DNA from: Anadara kagoshimensis
Taxonomy: Eukaryota; Mollusca; Bivalvia; Arcoida; Arcidae
NCBI GenBank assembly: GCA_021292105.1
Contig: CM037873.1
Span: forward strand, 9,401,489 to 9,465,488
Direction: 5' to 3'
DNA length: 64,000 nt
In this document: positions 25,153 to 36,160 of the stretch, piece after piece
Numbering within the stretch: position 1 is the first letter of the stretch
Layout: every line of letters begins with the position of its first letter
Translations under genes and position numbers: made by a program
The notes under the pieces: model-generated
Database searches by the model: none
What the model saw: only the letters and a program-made list of their open reading frames with translations
Told to the model about the DNA's origin: nothing

Positions 25153-26259
25153 TTACACATTTTGTACATCATTAGCTTTGACCCAAGAATTGAATTTTTT
25201 GGGCCAGTTCAACCATTTAACGAAATATTGCTTATTAGCACCCTTCCCCGTGTTTTTAGGATTTTTTCAACCTTCCACATATCATCGTCTCTGACCTCAA
25301 TTGTTTGCAATTCGGATTGATAAAACGTCCCTTTGATTTCCTCCCCATCATAATCTTTGATTCTATAGACAGGTAAGCCACCCCGTAATATTTTTGAGAA
25401 ATAGTGAATATTTCACCCGTCCACCGTTCGTCATATTCTCGTGAAAATATGTTTTTAAGATGGGAGAGTCTGACTCTGTCTCCTACTTTAAATTTAAAAG
25501 GTTTCTGGACCCTCTTCACTTTTCTAACAGATATTTCCTTCTTCGGCCAATACATCCGCCACCAGATATTAGTTTCCTTATTTTTTGTAACTTTGTCCGG
25601 AGCCATACCGATAGTACGATGATACGTTTGGTTATAACTATCGGCAAACGATTGTAATTTTTTGACATAGTCATAAGACTGTTTATATGTAAAATAACGG
25701 TAAATTTTGCTTTTAACAGTTTTAATGGCTCTTTCTGCCACTGCCGCCTTACTTTCGTTATATGCTAGTAAATGTTCTATGTTCTCTCTTTTGAACAGAG
25801 CTTGAACTATTTAGCTTTAAATTCTTGCCCCGAATCTGTCCTTATTCTGTTAGGTTTGCGCCCTTCTTTTAAAATAGCTTTGAACGCTTCAGCAACCGAA
25901 ACACCCTTTTTGTCTTGAAGTGGGCGTAGCCAAACATACTTTGAAAAAACATCTATGACTAACAACACGTATTGTATGCCGTCGTTGTACTTGGCAAATT
26001 TCACCATATCCATTAAATCAGCAGACCACTGGTCATCGATCCCCGTCACCATGATTCTATTCCTTTTAAATGTTCTTTTTACAGGACGTTGTAAGCTGTA
26101 GGACTCTTGTCTTTGCAACCATTTTCTGATTTTATATTTGCTAATAACATATTTACCGTCTCTTTTTACAAATCTGTATAATTTATCTGGACCAGAGAAA
26201 GCAGCCGGTGTTTTCGGATTATAATAGATTTCGTTTAAATACTGTTCCCAGTGTGGCAT
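25153..26259 (-). pseudogene. Polinton retroviral-type integrase, frameshifted
   Basis: This is the DDE-type integrase that inserts the element, about 369 codons. The ATG at 26259 opens a 150-codon frame with the first catalytic aspartate in ADLMDM (residue 81), VIDVFSKYVW, and the second aspartate in TDSGQEF (residue 142). A one-base shift at ~25810 moves the frame; the catalytic glutamate is then in AERAIKT (~25735), at close to D,D-35-E spacing. RVQKPFKFKVGDRVRLS follows. A second shift lies at ~25381-25384 (a run of four C), and a third at ~25244. In the final frame a chromodomain-like segment (KQYFVKWLNWPKKFNSW) runs to a TAA at 25155-25153. All three shifts look like one-base losses in homopolymers. 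Fold and partners are known from the family; the copy as written cannot make a full enzyme. Confidence 0.92.
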
Positions 26260-26327
26260 GTTTACACTTTGCTGGTTTAATCTATAATGAAAGAAACCGT
26301 TTTATATGTTCCATATATATAATAAAT
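26260..26327 (-). promoter_or_regulatory. Intergenic gap with TATA-like box before the integrase
   Basis: The 68-bp gap on the minus strand holds ATATAAAACGG about 40 bp upstream of the integrase ATG, directly after the ATPase TGA stop. It could be a separate promoter for the integrase. No other signal is visible. Confidence 0.35.
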
Positions 26328-28073
26328 TCACTCGCCATCCTCCTCATCATCTCCCTCATCTTCTGTGTCAGATTCATCTTCTGTATCAGATTCATTGCCA
26401 TCACCCATTTCTTCAATTAGTGACAGAAGCTCATGTTTATATTTCCCTACAGCCATTTTTATAGCCCTCATCCAGTCATAGCCATCGTCTATATACAGCT
26501 GAACTTTCGTCATGACCTTTTTATGAAGTTTTCCATTCTTTAATTGTAGTATGTATTTTATAACTTGTACATATTTATTCATAAGCAACTGCAAGTCTAC
26601 TTCTTTTAATTTCTTGTTTGCCTTCCTTTTCGCCTCGTTTTCCGACATTCCGTCTTGAATATATTTGTTATACTTTTTATCCCAATCTTCAGTAGTACTA
26701 TCTCTCACTAAGTCTATAATAGTTTTAAAAGCTTCATCTTCGTTATCTTCATCCCACCGGGTCTTCTTATGTTCACCACCATCATCATTCTCATTCTTAC
26801 GTTTAGTTGGTGTGTCTAATGGTCTTAAATCAGCATATTGCCTACGTGGGTAATAATCTGGTGGTTCAAGCGTTCTCAGTTCCGCATATTGATTTGGCAA
26901 TTCGCCGTTTGATTTTTCTGGACACCACTTTTTAACGTGTCTTTGTAGGTCGTGGTGGTCGGCAAACATAGTACCGCAATCGTCGCAGGAAGCTATATCA
27001 CACGTCTGCTCGCTTTGATAATCTTCTGAAGAATGAGATAAATCTGTTGCTTCTGGTCCTTTTATAGCTTCACACCCTGTGTCTGGTATTTTTCTGTTTT
27101 CTTCTTTTTTCTGGTTCAATATATTACACTGCAGACGCTGCGATTCGGATGTGGTAGGCTTAAGATCTATCATCAAGTAGCCATATGGTTTGGCGGTAGC
27201 TTCCTCAAATTTGTCTAATAAATAATTGGCTTTTCCAGGGTACATTTGCCTTGCCAAAGTCATGACTTGTTGTTTATCTATAGGATTTTTAAACAAAATG
27301 AGATGATGGCAGTTTCTTCTTTGCGTCGGATCTTTGTTGAAATACAAATTCTGGTTAATGGCAATGATTGAAAGGTTTCTATGATGACTTCCTTCGGTAA
27401 ATAAATCGTTAATTCTAGCATCTTTGACTGACATGATGTCGTCTAGTACAATGAGATTCCTCACTTTAGGATCTAAGAAGCTGTCCTTGTCCAAATCTAA
27501 CGGTATCCCTTGGACAAACTCGACTGCTGGATATACCGTATTTTTGATGACGTCATATAATGGTTGCCATCGTCTGTAAAGCCAAAGGATTCTCTCTGGT
27601 GGCGGACTTATCTTAAAATGATTCTGTTGTAACAATGTTTTGACGAGAAAAGTTTTGCCACAAGACGTGGGGCCAGAACATATAGCCGTAAATGGATGAA
27701 GAAATCTAAACTCGGGGAGCTGTCCCTGTTGGTGCGGCGGCGGCGGTGGCGGTGGCGGCGGCGGTGGTGGTGGCGGCGGCGGCTGCTGCTGCTGCTGTGA
27801 TGGTGGTTGCTGTTGTTGTGGTGGCTGCTGCTGCTGTGGTGATGGTTGCTGCTGCTGCTGTGGTGGTGGTGGCTGCTGCTGCTGTGATGGTGGTTGCTGC
27901 TGTTTTTGTGGTGGTGGTTGCTGCTGTTTTTGTGGTGGCTGCTGCTGCTACTGCTGCTGCTGTTGGGGTTCATATACTTGATGCTGCTCTGGTGTATGAG
28001 CATGTTTAACATGTCGTTTTAAGTCAAACGGCCAGACATAGGATTTAACGCACATGGAACATTTGTAACTCAT
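26328..28073 (-). pseudogene. Polinton packaging ATPase (FtsK/A32-type) with zinc fingers, one premature stop
   Basis: In virus-like Polintons this motor would pump DNA into the capsid. The frame runs from the ATG at 28073 to the TGA at 26330-26328 and is 582 codons including the stop. In order it has: a C2H2 finger at residues ~4-25 (YKCSMC...LKRHVKHAH); a Gln/Pro-rich low-complexity linker (~40-115); Walker A GPTSCGKT (134-141); Walker B LIVLDDIM (~207-214); the family's ARQMYPG and KPYGYLMIDLKPT motifs; a second CCHC-type finger (~363-384); and a Lys-rich region with a strongly acidic tail. Codon 42 is TAG (27950-27948) inside the Gln run, where neighbouring codons are CAG, so one base change explains it. 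An internal TTG or other late start could still give the ATPase core. It is longer than the minimal family ATPase because of the fused fingers and tail. Confidence 0.9.
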
Positions 28074-28135
28074 TTTGCTCACGTCTTACTTCTCCAAGCT
28101 CTAAACTATAAATGATAGAATTTGTAAGAGTTTTT

Positions 28136-28144
28136 CTTTATATA
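28136..28144 (-). promoter_or_regulatory. TATA box of the Polinton ATPase gene
   Basis: TATATAAAG on the minus strand lies ~65 bp upstream of the ATPase ATG, between the right TIR and the gene. Position and sequence fit a core promoter. Confidence 0.55.
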
Positions 28145-28167
28145 CCCTCTGAAATCCGCCAGTGTCC

Positions 28168-28188
28168 ACTGATCGCATTTGTTTTTGA

Positions 28189-28245
<57 letters not shown>

Positions 28246-28417
28246 AATAAAATATACTTGACTCTACCGCACTGTCGGTTTTAAAGTTTGTCGTCTGCTA
28301 TTCAGGTAGACCTTATGACATGTCATGGGTGTAAATAAACCTCCCTCTTTGTGCTCATGCACTTAATAACCCCCCGGATCCATTCACCTGGATGGCGCCT
28401 TACACGTCTTTATTTGA

Positions 28418-28464
<47 letters not shown>

Positions 28465-28746
28465 ATAACATATATTTTACCAACTCCAGGTTTATCAAGC
28501 GGTCACGGATGATTCATCACGCATATTAAAAAAAAAAAAATAAAATAAAAAATATCGTCTGCTATAGGTAGACCTGGCTGTCACGCATGATTGACCCTAG
28601 AAATAAACATACGGACCGATATAAACATGTCTCCACACGTACAACAGCCCCTCACGCTTGCTGGGAGGGGCTATGAGGGGCCATGTTAAAGTAATGGGGA
28701 AAAATTCGTCACGGTTGGCTGCTCAATGCCTCAATCCCTAACTACT
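28168..28746 (-). repeat. Polinton right terminal inverted repeat
   Basis: Reverse complement of 24231-24810 with few mismatches, for example TGGCGCC instead of TGGCC near 28400. It includes both (CA)n runs (28191-28243 and 28420-28462). It ends CCCTAACTACT immediately before the second TAGAGA. Confidence 0.95.
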
Positions 28747-29094
28747 TAGAGACATGTGTTTTCATACAGTGAACTGATCATTACTACCATTATTATTACT
28801 CGAATTTTGTTTTAAAATAAACAAAATAAAAGAAAACAATAAACAATAATTGGAAGTTGATACCAGAAAGAGCAAGTTATAAAATTCCCGACGGAAACTG
28901 TAGAAATGTACAGCAACATACACCGTATAAAAAACATCACATGACCTGTCAGGACGTATACATAATGAAAATAGAAATATTTTTAGCGTCCGTTTTATAT
29001 TCGCGTAAACAAAACATGTTAAATAAACCCTTCGCAAAAAATTCATTTTGATATATTTTTATTTTGATATATATTTAATCCACTTGAAAAACGT

Positions 29095-29500
29095 GTCAAA
29101 TTCATACGTATTTTGTGAATGCGAATTTCGCATGAAAAATTATGCGATTTTCGTGTATAATTTCGTGCGGTGCGAAATTTGTACGAAAATTCTGCACACG
29201 AAAATCGCATGAATTTTTCAATTCGTGCAAATATCTCATGAAAAATTTATGCGAAATTCTCACGAAAAATTATGGTAAAATATTAACCATATCAATGTAA
29301 AATATCCATTATATTAAAACTCACTTGGAATTATAAACATTTTGGTGAATAATTCAATTGTGGAATTTATAAAAGACATCACATGAAATTTTAAGTCATG
29401 TGAATATCGCACGAAAATTTCATGCGGAAATATCATGAAAAATTCATGCAAAAATGTCACGAAAATTTTTGGTGAAATTTTCATACAATTGTAACAGCTT
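29095..29500. repeat. CGCACGAAAATT-type repeat, unit copy 1
   Basis: The motifs TTTCGTGCGG, CGCATGAATTTTTC, CACACGAAAATCGC and TCATGAAAAATT recur in both orientations. Related sequence occurs at 35840-36160 (copy 2 of the unit) and at 52390-52800. Non-coding. Confidence 0.6.
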
Positions 29501-29839
29501 TTTTTATTTTAATTAATAATAAACCCAGAGGAATTTCTTCATTTGAAAATTCAAAGAACATTAGAACCTTTCAAGGACAAAACATCCTATCCTGAAGATT
29601 ACATTCAACTCTTGTAAAGTACAAATCATAGCACTATTGCACATTTAACCAAATATAGTGTTATCACCCTAAAATGTTAGAAAAATCAGATAAAACATAT
29701 GAGTCAGTACATGCAGTGGGTGTCATTTTATTTCCACATAAGATTTTTCACTCAAAGGCATAGAATAAAGATAATTTGATTGATGTTTGGTAAAATAAAA
29801 ACAAATCAAATGAACAAACATGTTCAAGTAATAAAATAT

Positions 29840-30030
29840 AATGCATTCATTAATGAAGCCAATGGAATTTTTAATACTAGCAATGTTGGTCCTGGATTTA
29901 CATGGAACTGTCAGTAATATATATTCATGTGCACAACTACTTAAAATGAGGCCAATGGAACTTAAAATACTAGCATTGATGGTCTGGGTTTACATGGGAC
30001 TGTCAACAATGTATATTGTGTGAATAACTA
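29840..30030 (+). repeat. Two-copy ~92-bp tandem repeat
   Basis: ATGAAGCCAATGGAATTTTT... and ATGAGGCCAATGGAACTTAA... are successive diverged copies, each ending near AACTACTTAAA. The duplicate is at 36507-36700. The short open frame across it is not a supported gene. Confidence 0.7.
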
Positions 30031-30463
30031 CTTAAATTGGGGTTTTTGTGACAAAATAGCTTCCATCTTCCAAACAACAATGTTGCTAATGCTTAAATGC
30101 AGTTGGAATTTGAAATACATTGAGCTTGAGCTTTTGAGGCTGTCTGTATAAGACCTTTTCCCCTGAATAAGTTACTTGAATTAACAGTGATCATGTTTTT
30201 TTAAGATTTGTCACAATTATTATAATCTTCTGTCATTTCCATTTCTAAGTGTCACCACATTTTGTAGTTGGCAGGAAGTCAACAATACGGATGTAAAATA
30301 TGGAGTTGGTAAACCGTTCAGTGTTCCGGAACAAATCATGGTGATTTGAGTCAGTTTCAATTTTAACCCTCTTGATAACTTGGATGATGAGAAGTGTAAT
30401 TCATAATATGAAAATAGGCATTGCCTATCCCGGGAAATGTCCAAATTTATTATCGGGTTAATT

Positions 30464-30465
30464 GT

Positions 30466-30507
<42 letters not shown>
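30464..30507. repeat. (CA)n microsatellite
   Basis: CA run in unit copy 1. The counterpart at 37133-37190 in copy 2 is longer and interrupted. Confidence 0.95.
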
Positions 30508-30508
<1 letters not shown>

Positions 30509-30989
30509 GAGATCAATATAACAACTCTTCATAAATTGAATATTATAGAACTAGAAAAGATGGAACTTTAAACATACAGTGATAAAAGTGTGTTGTTTTG
30601 TCAGAAAACCGGTGTCTTACCCAATACTAGTGGGAATGACTATAGTTAACTACCGTCGAGTTCTTGCGCTGTCTATCAATCATGTTCTGTCACATAGAAC
30701 TGAGTTGTGGTATGATCTTTTCAGGGACACAAAAGGCTATTCAAATACCAAATATAGTAAATATACTAATCCATACCACAACAATATTTTCACGTTGTAA
30801 TATCTTCTCATCTTGAGTCATCTTTTACCATACCATGTGAATAATTTAATCTACTGATTTATGGATTGCATAAATAACTACTCCTGTTTCTTAAAACAAG
30901 ATGTGTATCATATCACAGTTCAAGATTGCCCCATTCAATTATTGAAGCAGTTATACCAATGAAAAACAAACATACTTATCCATGTCCAA

Positions 30990-31385
30990 ATCACAATCCA
31001 GGAGTAAAGTAAAAAAAAACTTTGAAACTGACAAGTTAGGTTAAACACGCAAACTTCCACCAGGGAAGTGAGACCGAGTTGTCTGGAAGGGTAAGCACCT
31101 TCTGTTAGCTAGCTACACCGGCCACCGTGTGTAATCAATATTAAGTGAAGGGAACATGGAACTAAAACATCCAGGTCAATATTGGACACAGAGACATCAA
31201 ACTTGTCAACAATACAGTGATGATGGTCATAAAACTTTTTGCCGAAGGCCCTGATAAGCCTAGGCTTGCAATATCCCTTGGTCAACAATCTATTCTGTTT
31301 GTGACCGCCTTGGTTGCTCAATGGTATAGCATCCTCCTGGAGAGTGAAAGGTTTTTGGTTCAAACCTGACTTGTGTTATACATGA
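30990..31385 (+). repeat. tRNA-derived SINE-like repeat, unit copy 1
   Basis: Starts with AAGTAAAAAAAAACTTTGAAAC, GTTAAACACGCAAACTTCC, GGGAAGTGAGACCGAG and GGAAGGGTAAGCACCTTCTG. At 31303-31375 follows a tRNA-like module: TTGGTTGCTCAATGGTATAG (A box) and TTGGTTCAAACCTGAC (B box). I cannot fold a complete tRNA, so I call it a SINE-like repeat and not a tRNA gene. The second copy is at 37665-38060. Confidence 0.5.
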
Positions 31386-31881
31386 AAATACTTTAAAATT
31401 TGAGTTACTCCTTCCTCATTTTGCAAGCCACATTTGGCTTAGAGGATAGATTATCGACTGGTTATAGAATTATATTAATTGGGAGTGGAATGCTTGTCTG
31501 TGGCTCTGTTAGGCAGCACCTTTAACCCACAACCCGATATGAATACAGTGGTATGAGGGTAAGCTCCTCTTACACCTTCAACATTCACAGGCATATAGTA
31601 CCATGATGAGAATTTTCTAAATCACAGACCATTGCAAGTAACAAATGATATGATTAAAACTTGACAGGCTTGTACAGAAATGATGTTAATTTTAGCCCAG
31701 CCCCTTTAAGTTTCACTGCATGAAGAGCCCCAGCCCCGATAGTCTAGTAGCTTAGGTCAAAATTCATGAAAATCTTTCAAAGTTTTAAAAAAGTTCAAAA
31801 CTTGGAACAATTATTTGTGGTGATATGTTCTTTGAAAAATGAGCAGGACACATGTGATCTGCCCATCCATGGGCTGCCATT

Positions 31882-32357
31882 TTGGATTTCAAAATGGCGG
31901 CCAATTAATATCAAATTTCTAATTTTGTTACACTTTGAGATAAGAATTTAATGTCAATCCCTGAGTTTTCTGTCCCAAACTAATAATTATGGATATTAAT
32001 ATAATTAATTTGTGTTTAAGTTTGCCTTATGACATCATCTTGGATTTCAAAATGGCCGCCAATGAATATTGGATTTTTATTTCTTTTACACCTTGATATA
32101 AGAATTTACTGTCGATTCCTGAGTTTTCAGTCCCAAACTACTAATTATGGATATTGATATAATTAGTTTGTGTTTTAGTTTCCCTTATTGATCGCCGTTT
32201 TGGATTTCAAAATGGCTGCCAACGAATATCAGATTCAACAATATGTTTACTTCTTTTACAACTTGATGCAAGAATTAAATGTCGATTCCAGAGTTTTCAG
32301 TCCCAAACTAATAATTATAAATATTAATATAATTAATTTGTATTTCAGTCTGCCTTG
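31882..32357 (+). repeat. 160-bp tandem repeat, three copies
   Basis: Each copy begins TTGGATTTCAAAATGGC and carries AAGAATTTA, TTTTCAGTCCCAAACTA and ATATAATTAATTTGTGTTT. Starts are 31882, 32040 and 32200. The duplicate array is at 38558-39033. Confidence 0.9.
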
Positions 32358-32659
32358 TTGACCGTCCGTTCCGTGAACATGCACATGTATTACATGTTTC
32401 AAAGCTTCTGGGGAAACATTACACTCGTGTCTGCCATTGTTTGTAGTATCAACCAATACTGTAGCAATGATATTGCATGCAATGAATCTTGTAACCAAGG
32501 TTATTCAGTTTCTACGTTCTGACCAGGCTCCAGTACGTGATAACCAGTGTCCACTATTTTCAATTGTTAAGCAAATTCAGTAGACATGAATAGAGATATT
32601 AGGTGAAAATAACTATGTAGTCGTGACGGTTGGGCGAATGTACATATATTTAAACTACT

Positions 32660-34960
32660 TGAAGACTTTTTGTCAAATTCTGGCTGAAGTCCTTATACAG
32701 TCTGAAATAGCAACCCCTAAACAAGTTGATGCAATACTCAAAAGGTTCTCATGTTACAATGTGTTCATCAAGTAACAGCTGTATCTCCACAATTTACAGG
32801 TATCTAATTTTACCACCTACATAAAATCGCTTTCCCTTTACGAGACACAAACGAACTTTCAAAACTTGGTGTGATTCAAATGCAAAGCAGATTCCACAGT
32901 TTCAATGCAGGGCTTTAGTCATTGACTGTAGCAGGTTCTTGTATTGCAGTTTGTGCGTTCATTACGTGAAGCAGATTTTATCTTTATGTTCAGTGTCTTG
33001 GACAGCATGGTCCATGGATGTTTGCTATGGATCACACGAATAATGCCAGATGGCTTTCTATTTATATAAAGATATGGTGAAGCTAAACAAATTTGTATCT
33101 TCATGATGAATTCCATGAATTCCACAATTCTTTCTTTGTTGTTCAAAAATCACATGTTTTCTCTACCTTAGCCTAACAATCGACCAAACCTATGAACAAA
33201 TAAATGATTACATCAAAGGAGATGGAGGTGTCATAGGAATAATAAACAATCTTTCACCATTAATAAACTGGATAACATGGCTGGCCAAAATGTGCTTGCA
33301 TAATTACTGAATTTTAAACCTCAGATGACACTAGTGCTACTAGTTCAAGTATAAAACATCATTTTTAAGGTCCCACATTTCAGCTACAGTTTGTAAAACA
33401 CGTCAAGACAATGACCACTACATTGGAGGAATTAGGGAATTCTTTTTGTGAAGATTTCAAAACGTTATCGTTCTAGACACAAAGGGGGTTCTTGGTGGAA
33501 GTTCTTTAACTTCTTCAAAGACCATTGAATCAACAGGGAAAACACAGTGTGAGAAGTATGTAGTTGAATGTCTTCAAGCTCGATCTGTTTCTGTTTCAGA
33601 TTTAATTACTAATACCAATCTCCTTCTTTTCAAGACAACTAAAAACGTAAAAGTTCCTAAAATCTCACAACAAGTCAAAACATTAAAAAGCAACTGTGAA
33701 CTATTGAGCAGGTTGTATCTTTTCAGTCACGAAATGATATATATTCTTTGAACACAAAAATCAGGCAGCACACCATCTCTTTCAGTCATGGGAGAATTGA
33801 GACAGTAAATAAAAATAAATCTTTTAACTTGTTATGAAAACCTGCTAGAAACAGTTCCAAATTAATCACATGAAGTTGATGCCAAAGTGCCAAATTTCTA
33901 GATGATCCAGTGATAGCCAATATTGTACCTTCTAAAGATTGTTCTACGTTTGGCGACTACTCAGAACAGGTTTTCATATCTTATTTTATGAACACTTTGC
34001 ATACAATAAAATGCTTTGATGCCATATGGGACCAATATATCGGGTGTAGTCTTAAGAGTGTAGCAAGACATAAAAAGGAGGCTGTCTCGTAGTCAAAGGA
34101 TCAGCGCCAATTTTCCTCGTGTTGATCAAAATAAAACTGTACTGTACTACTACCTATCAGATTGTATATGCAGTCATTCAATGGGACCAGAGCATGAGTT
34201 GTACACCTCACAGGACCTAAACATTGTTACATCCAACAGTTATATTATCGAATCTGATTTAGCACCATGTAACCATGACACCAGGCTGATCTTACATGCT
34301 GTCAGTTGTGGTTGGAATGATCTTCACAGGCTTTCACACAATTGATATAGATGTTGATCTAGCAATGAACAAATACCATGACATTTCTCTTGATGAACTG
34401 TGGATTGTCTTTTTATTGGAGGAAATAAGTCTCAAGGTATCCTGTTTTTCATGTCTTCACTGGCTGTGGTACAGTATCATCTTTTAGCTTGGGATACATA
34501 GTTATCACACACATAAATCACTGACATATTCAAATGCCTGTTCAGTGCGCCAGTATTAGTCTGATGAGAATGTTTGCCAGCTTCAACGGTTTGTTATTAT
34601 CCTTTATAAATGGACAAATACATGCACTGAAGTAGGCCAGGCGCAGAAGGTTATGTTCGCGAGAGGTATGCAATTCCAAAGACCATATACATTTTACTAA
34701 AGCTGTGCTTACCCAGCACATAAAGAGAGCAGCTTACTGATTAGGTTTTGCTGTGATCAGTCACCTGTTACTTGTTTGTATACAAGAATTGCAAATCTAA
34801 ATGATTAGGGATGGATCAAAGTCTCTAGCAATCAGTGGACTCCTATGTCTGATCAGCACTCTCTAAGGCAGACAAGGCATGAACTAATAAAGTGTGGTCG
34901 CAGGACAGCTTGTATGCATCCACGCAAATGTTAAGAGGTCTCTTTGCCATACACTGACTG
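32660..34960 (+). pseudogene. Decayed copy of a large repetitive uncharacterised protein family, unit copy 1
   Basis: A mosaic of broken frames that I read as one decayed gene. In order it shows IKSLSLYETQTNF (~32820), FAMDHTNNARWLSIYIK (~33020), QINDYIKGDGGVIGIINNL (~33197), a KTLKSNCELLSRLYLFSHE segment (~33685), FGDYSEQVFISYFMNTLH (~33950), VDQNKTVLYYYLS (~34120), DTRLILHAV (~34280), and a C-terminal stretch with ELIKCGRRTACMH (~34890). From memory these blocks fit a multi-copy family of ~1000-residue uncharacterised invertebrate proteins that end in a Cys-rich, CXC-like tail and often sit in repeats. Many stops and shifts break it. Its function is unknown, and mobile origin is inference. 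Confidence 0.55.
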
Positions 34961-35839
34961 TTGTCTTTATGCTAGGACATGTTATTGGACAAAGATAGTC
35001 AGTTTGAACAACAGCTATACATGTGTGCTACACATTTTAAAAACATAAAAAATTAGATTTATCAATACAAATAAATAAATGGAGCTATTTTATTTAATTC
35101 ATTGTGTTTAAAAACATCAAATTAGCAATTTAAACCATCATTTTATGCTAGATATTGCCCAAGATAAGAAGTAATCAAATTTTCAATGGCGGCCATCTTG
35201 AATTTAAAAATGGCGACCGGAAATTAGATCGAAGTATTTGTGTCCTGCTTGTTTTTGAATCAGAACATCATTTGGGGCCAACATACAAAGTTTCCCATTT
35301 TTTTCAAGTTTTGAACGATTTTACCCCTAAGCTACTAGACTATTTAGACTACACAGAGGCCAATTCTTGTTCCAAGAGAGACAACTCTTATACATTGATG
35401 GGTAAGTTTTCTGGATAAGACATTTCCTCAATTTTATTAATAATCGTTGCATTTCTTTAGCCGTACATTAAAACTAGAGACATTTGTTTTCATACAGTGA
35501 ACTGATCATTACTACCATTATTATTACTCGAATTTTGTTTTAAAATAAACAAAATAAAAGAAAACAATAAACAATAATTGGAAGTTGATACCAGAAAGAG
35601 CAAGTTATAAAATTCCCGACGGAAACTGTAGAAATGTACAGCAACATACACCGTATAAAAAACATCACATGACCTGTCAGGACGTATACATAATGAAAAT
35701 AGAAATATTTTTAGCGTCCGTTTTATATTCGCGGAAACAAAACATGTTAAATAAACCCTTCGCAAAAAATTCATTTTGATATATTTTTATTTTGATATAT
35801 ATATTTAATCCACTTGAAAAACGTGTCAAATTTATACGT

Positions 35840-36160
35840 ATTTTGTGAATGCGAATTTCGCATGAAAAAATTATGCGATTTTCGTGTATAATTTCGTGCG
35901 GTGCGAAATTTGTACGAAAATTCTGCACACGAAAATCGCATGAATTTTTCAATTCGTGCGAATATCTCATGAAAAATTTATGCGAAATTCTCACGAAAAA
36001 TTATAGTAAAATATTAACCATATCAATGTAAAATATCCATTATATTAAAAATCACTTGGAATTATAAACATTTTGGTGAATAATTCAATTGTGAAATATC
36101 ATGAAAAATTCATGCAAAAATGTCACGAAAATTTTTGGTGAAATTTTCATGCAATTGTAA
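35840..36160. repeat. CGCACGAAAATT-type repeat, unit copy 2
   Basis: Counterpart of 29095-29500, shorter by a ~62-bp deletion near 36092. Confidence 0.6.

Larger units (their letters stand above)
24231..28746 (-). mobile_element. Compact Polinton/Maverick (4516 bp) encoding integrase and packaging ATPase
   Basis: The element has long terminal inverted repeats (~580 bp) that begin 5'-AGTAGTTAGGG, a perfect 6-bp target duplication (TAGAGA at 24225-24230 and 28747-28752), a retroviral-type integrase with a chromodomain-like end, and an FtsK/A32-type packaging ATPase. These four traits together define Polintons, virus-like DNA transposons of 15-20 kb. This copy is only 4.5 kb. I see no protein-primed DNA polymerase, protease, or major or minor capsid gene. 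Both genes lie on the minus strand, ATPase first, with a 68-bp gap between them. Both are broken (see their entries). It is most simply an internally deleted, non-autonomous copy. Confidence 0.93.
24101..35341. repeat. 6.7-kb tandem unit, copy 1 (split by the Polinton)
   Basis: Copy 1 consists of 24101-24230 plus 28753-35341, about 6.72 kb without the inserted element. It matches copy 2 (35351-42010) almost base for base. Visible differences are small indels: a ~62-bp segment near 29360 and ~14 bp near 30870 are absent from copy 2, and 13 bp near 34170 is extra in copy 1. The 8-mer ACTAGACT stands at the left edge (24093-24100), the junction (35334-35341) and the right edge (42003-42010). It may be a target duplication or recombination microhomology. 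Confidence 0.93.
31741..35341. repeat. Segment bounded by inverted AGTCTAGTAGCTTAGG
   Basis: AGTCTAGTAGCTTAGG at ~31741 is inverted exactly at the unit end (CCTAAGCTACTAGACT, 35326-35341). Beyond it the arms remain similar (GTTCAAAACTTG, GAGCAGGACAC or AAGCAGGACAC, AAAATGGCGGCC). It may be a nested transposon with ~130-bp diverged inverted ends enclosing the 160-bp repeats and the decayed coding region. The same pair occurs in unit copy 2. Confidence 0.5.

Noticed and set aside
27608-28012. Ser/His-rich minus-strand frame and Val/Ala-rich plus-strand frame
   Set aside because: They are shadows of the Gln/Pro linker of the Polinton ATPase, which has Walker motifs in its own frame.
28762-29051. 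Paired open frames at the start of the 6.7-kb unit (also at 35490-35779)
   Set aside because: Opposite-strand frames of ~94 and 64 codons, identical in both copies by duplication, with no recognisable motif.
30220-30516. Frame starting in a CA run (also 36887-37192)
   Set aside because: Starts in a microsatellite and has no domain; duplicated only because the whole unit is duplicated.
31303-31375. tRNA gene
   Set aside because: A and B boxes are visible, but I cannot fold full acceptor and anticodon stems, and the sequence is part of a dispersed repeat. Treated as SINE-like.
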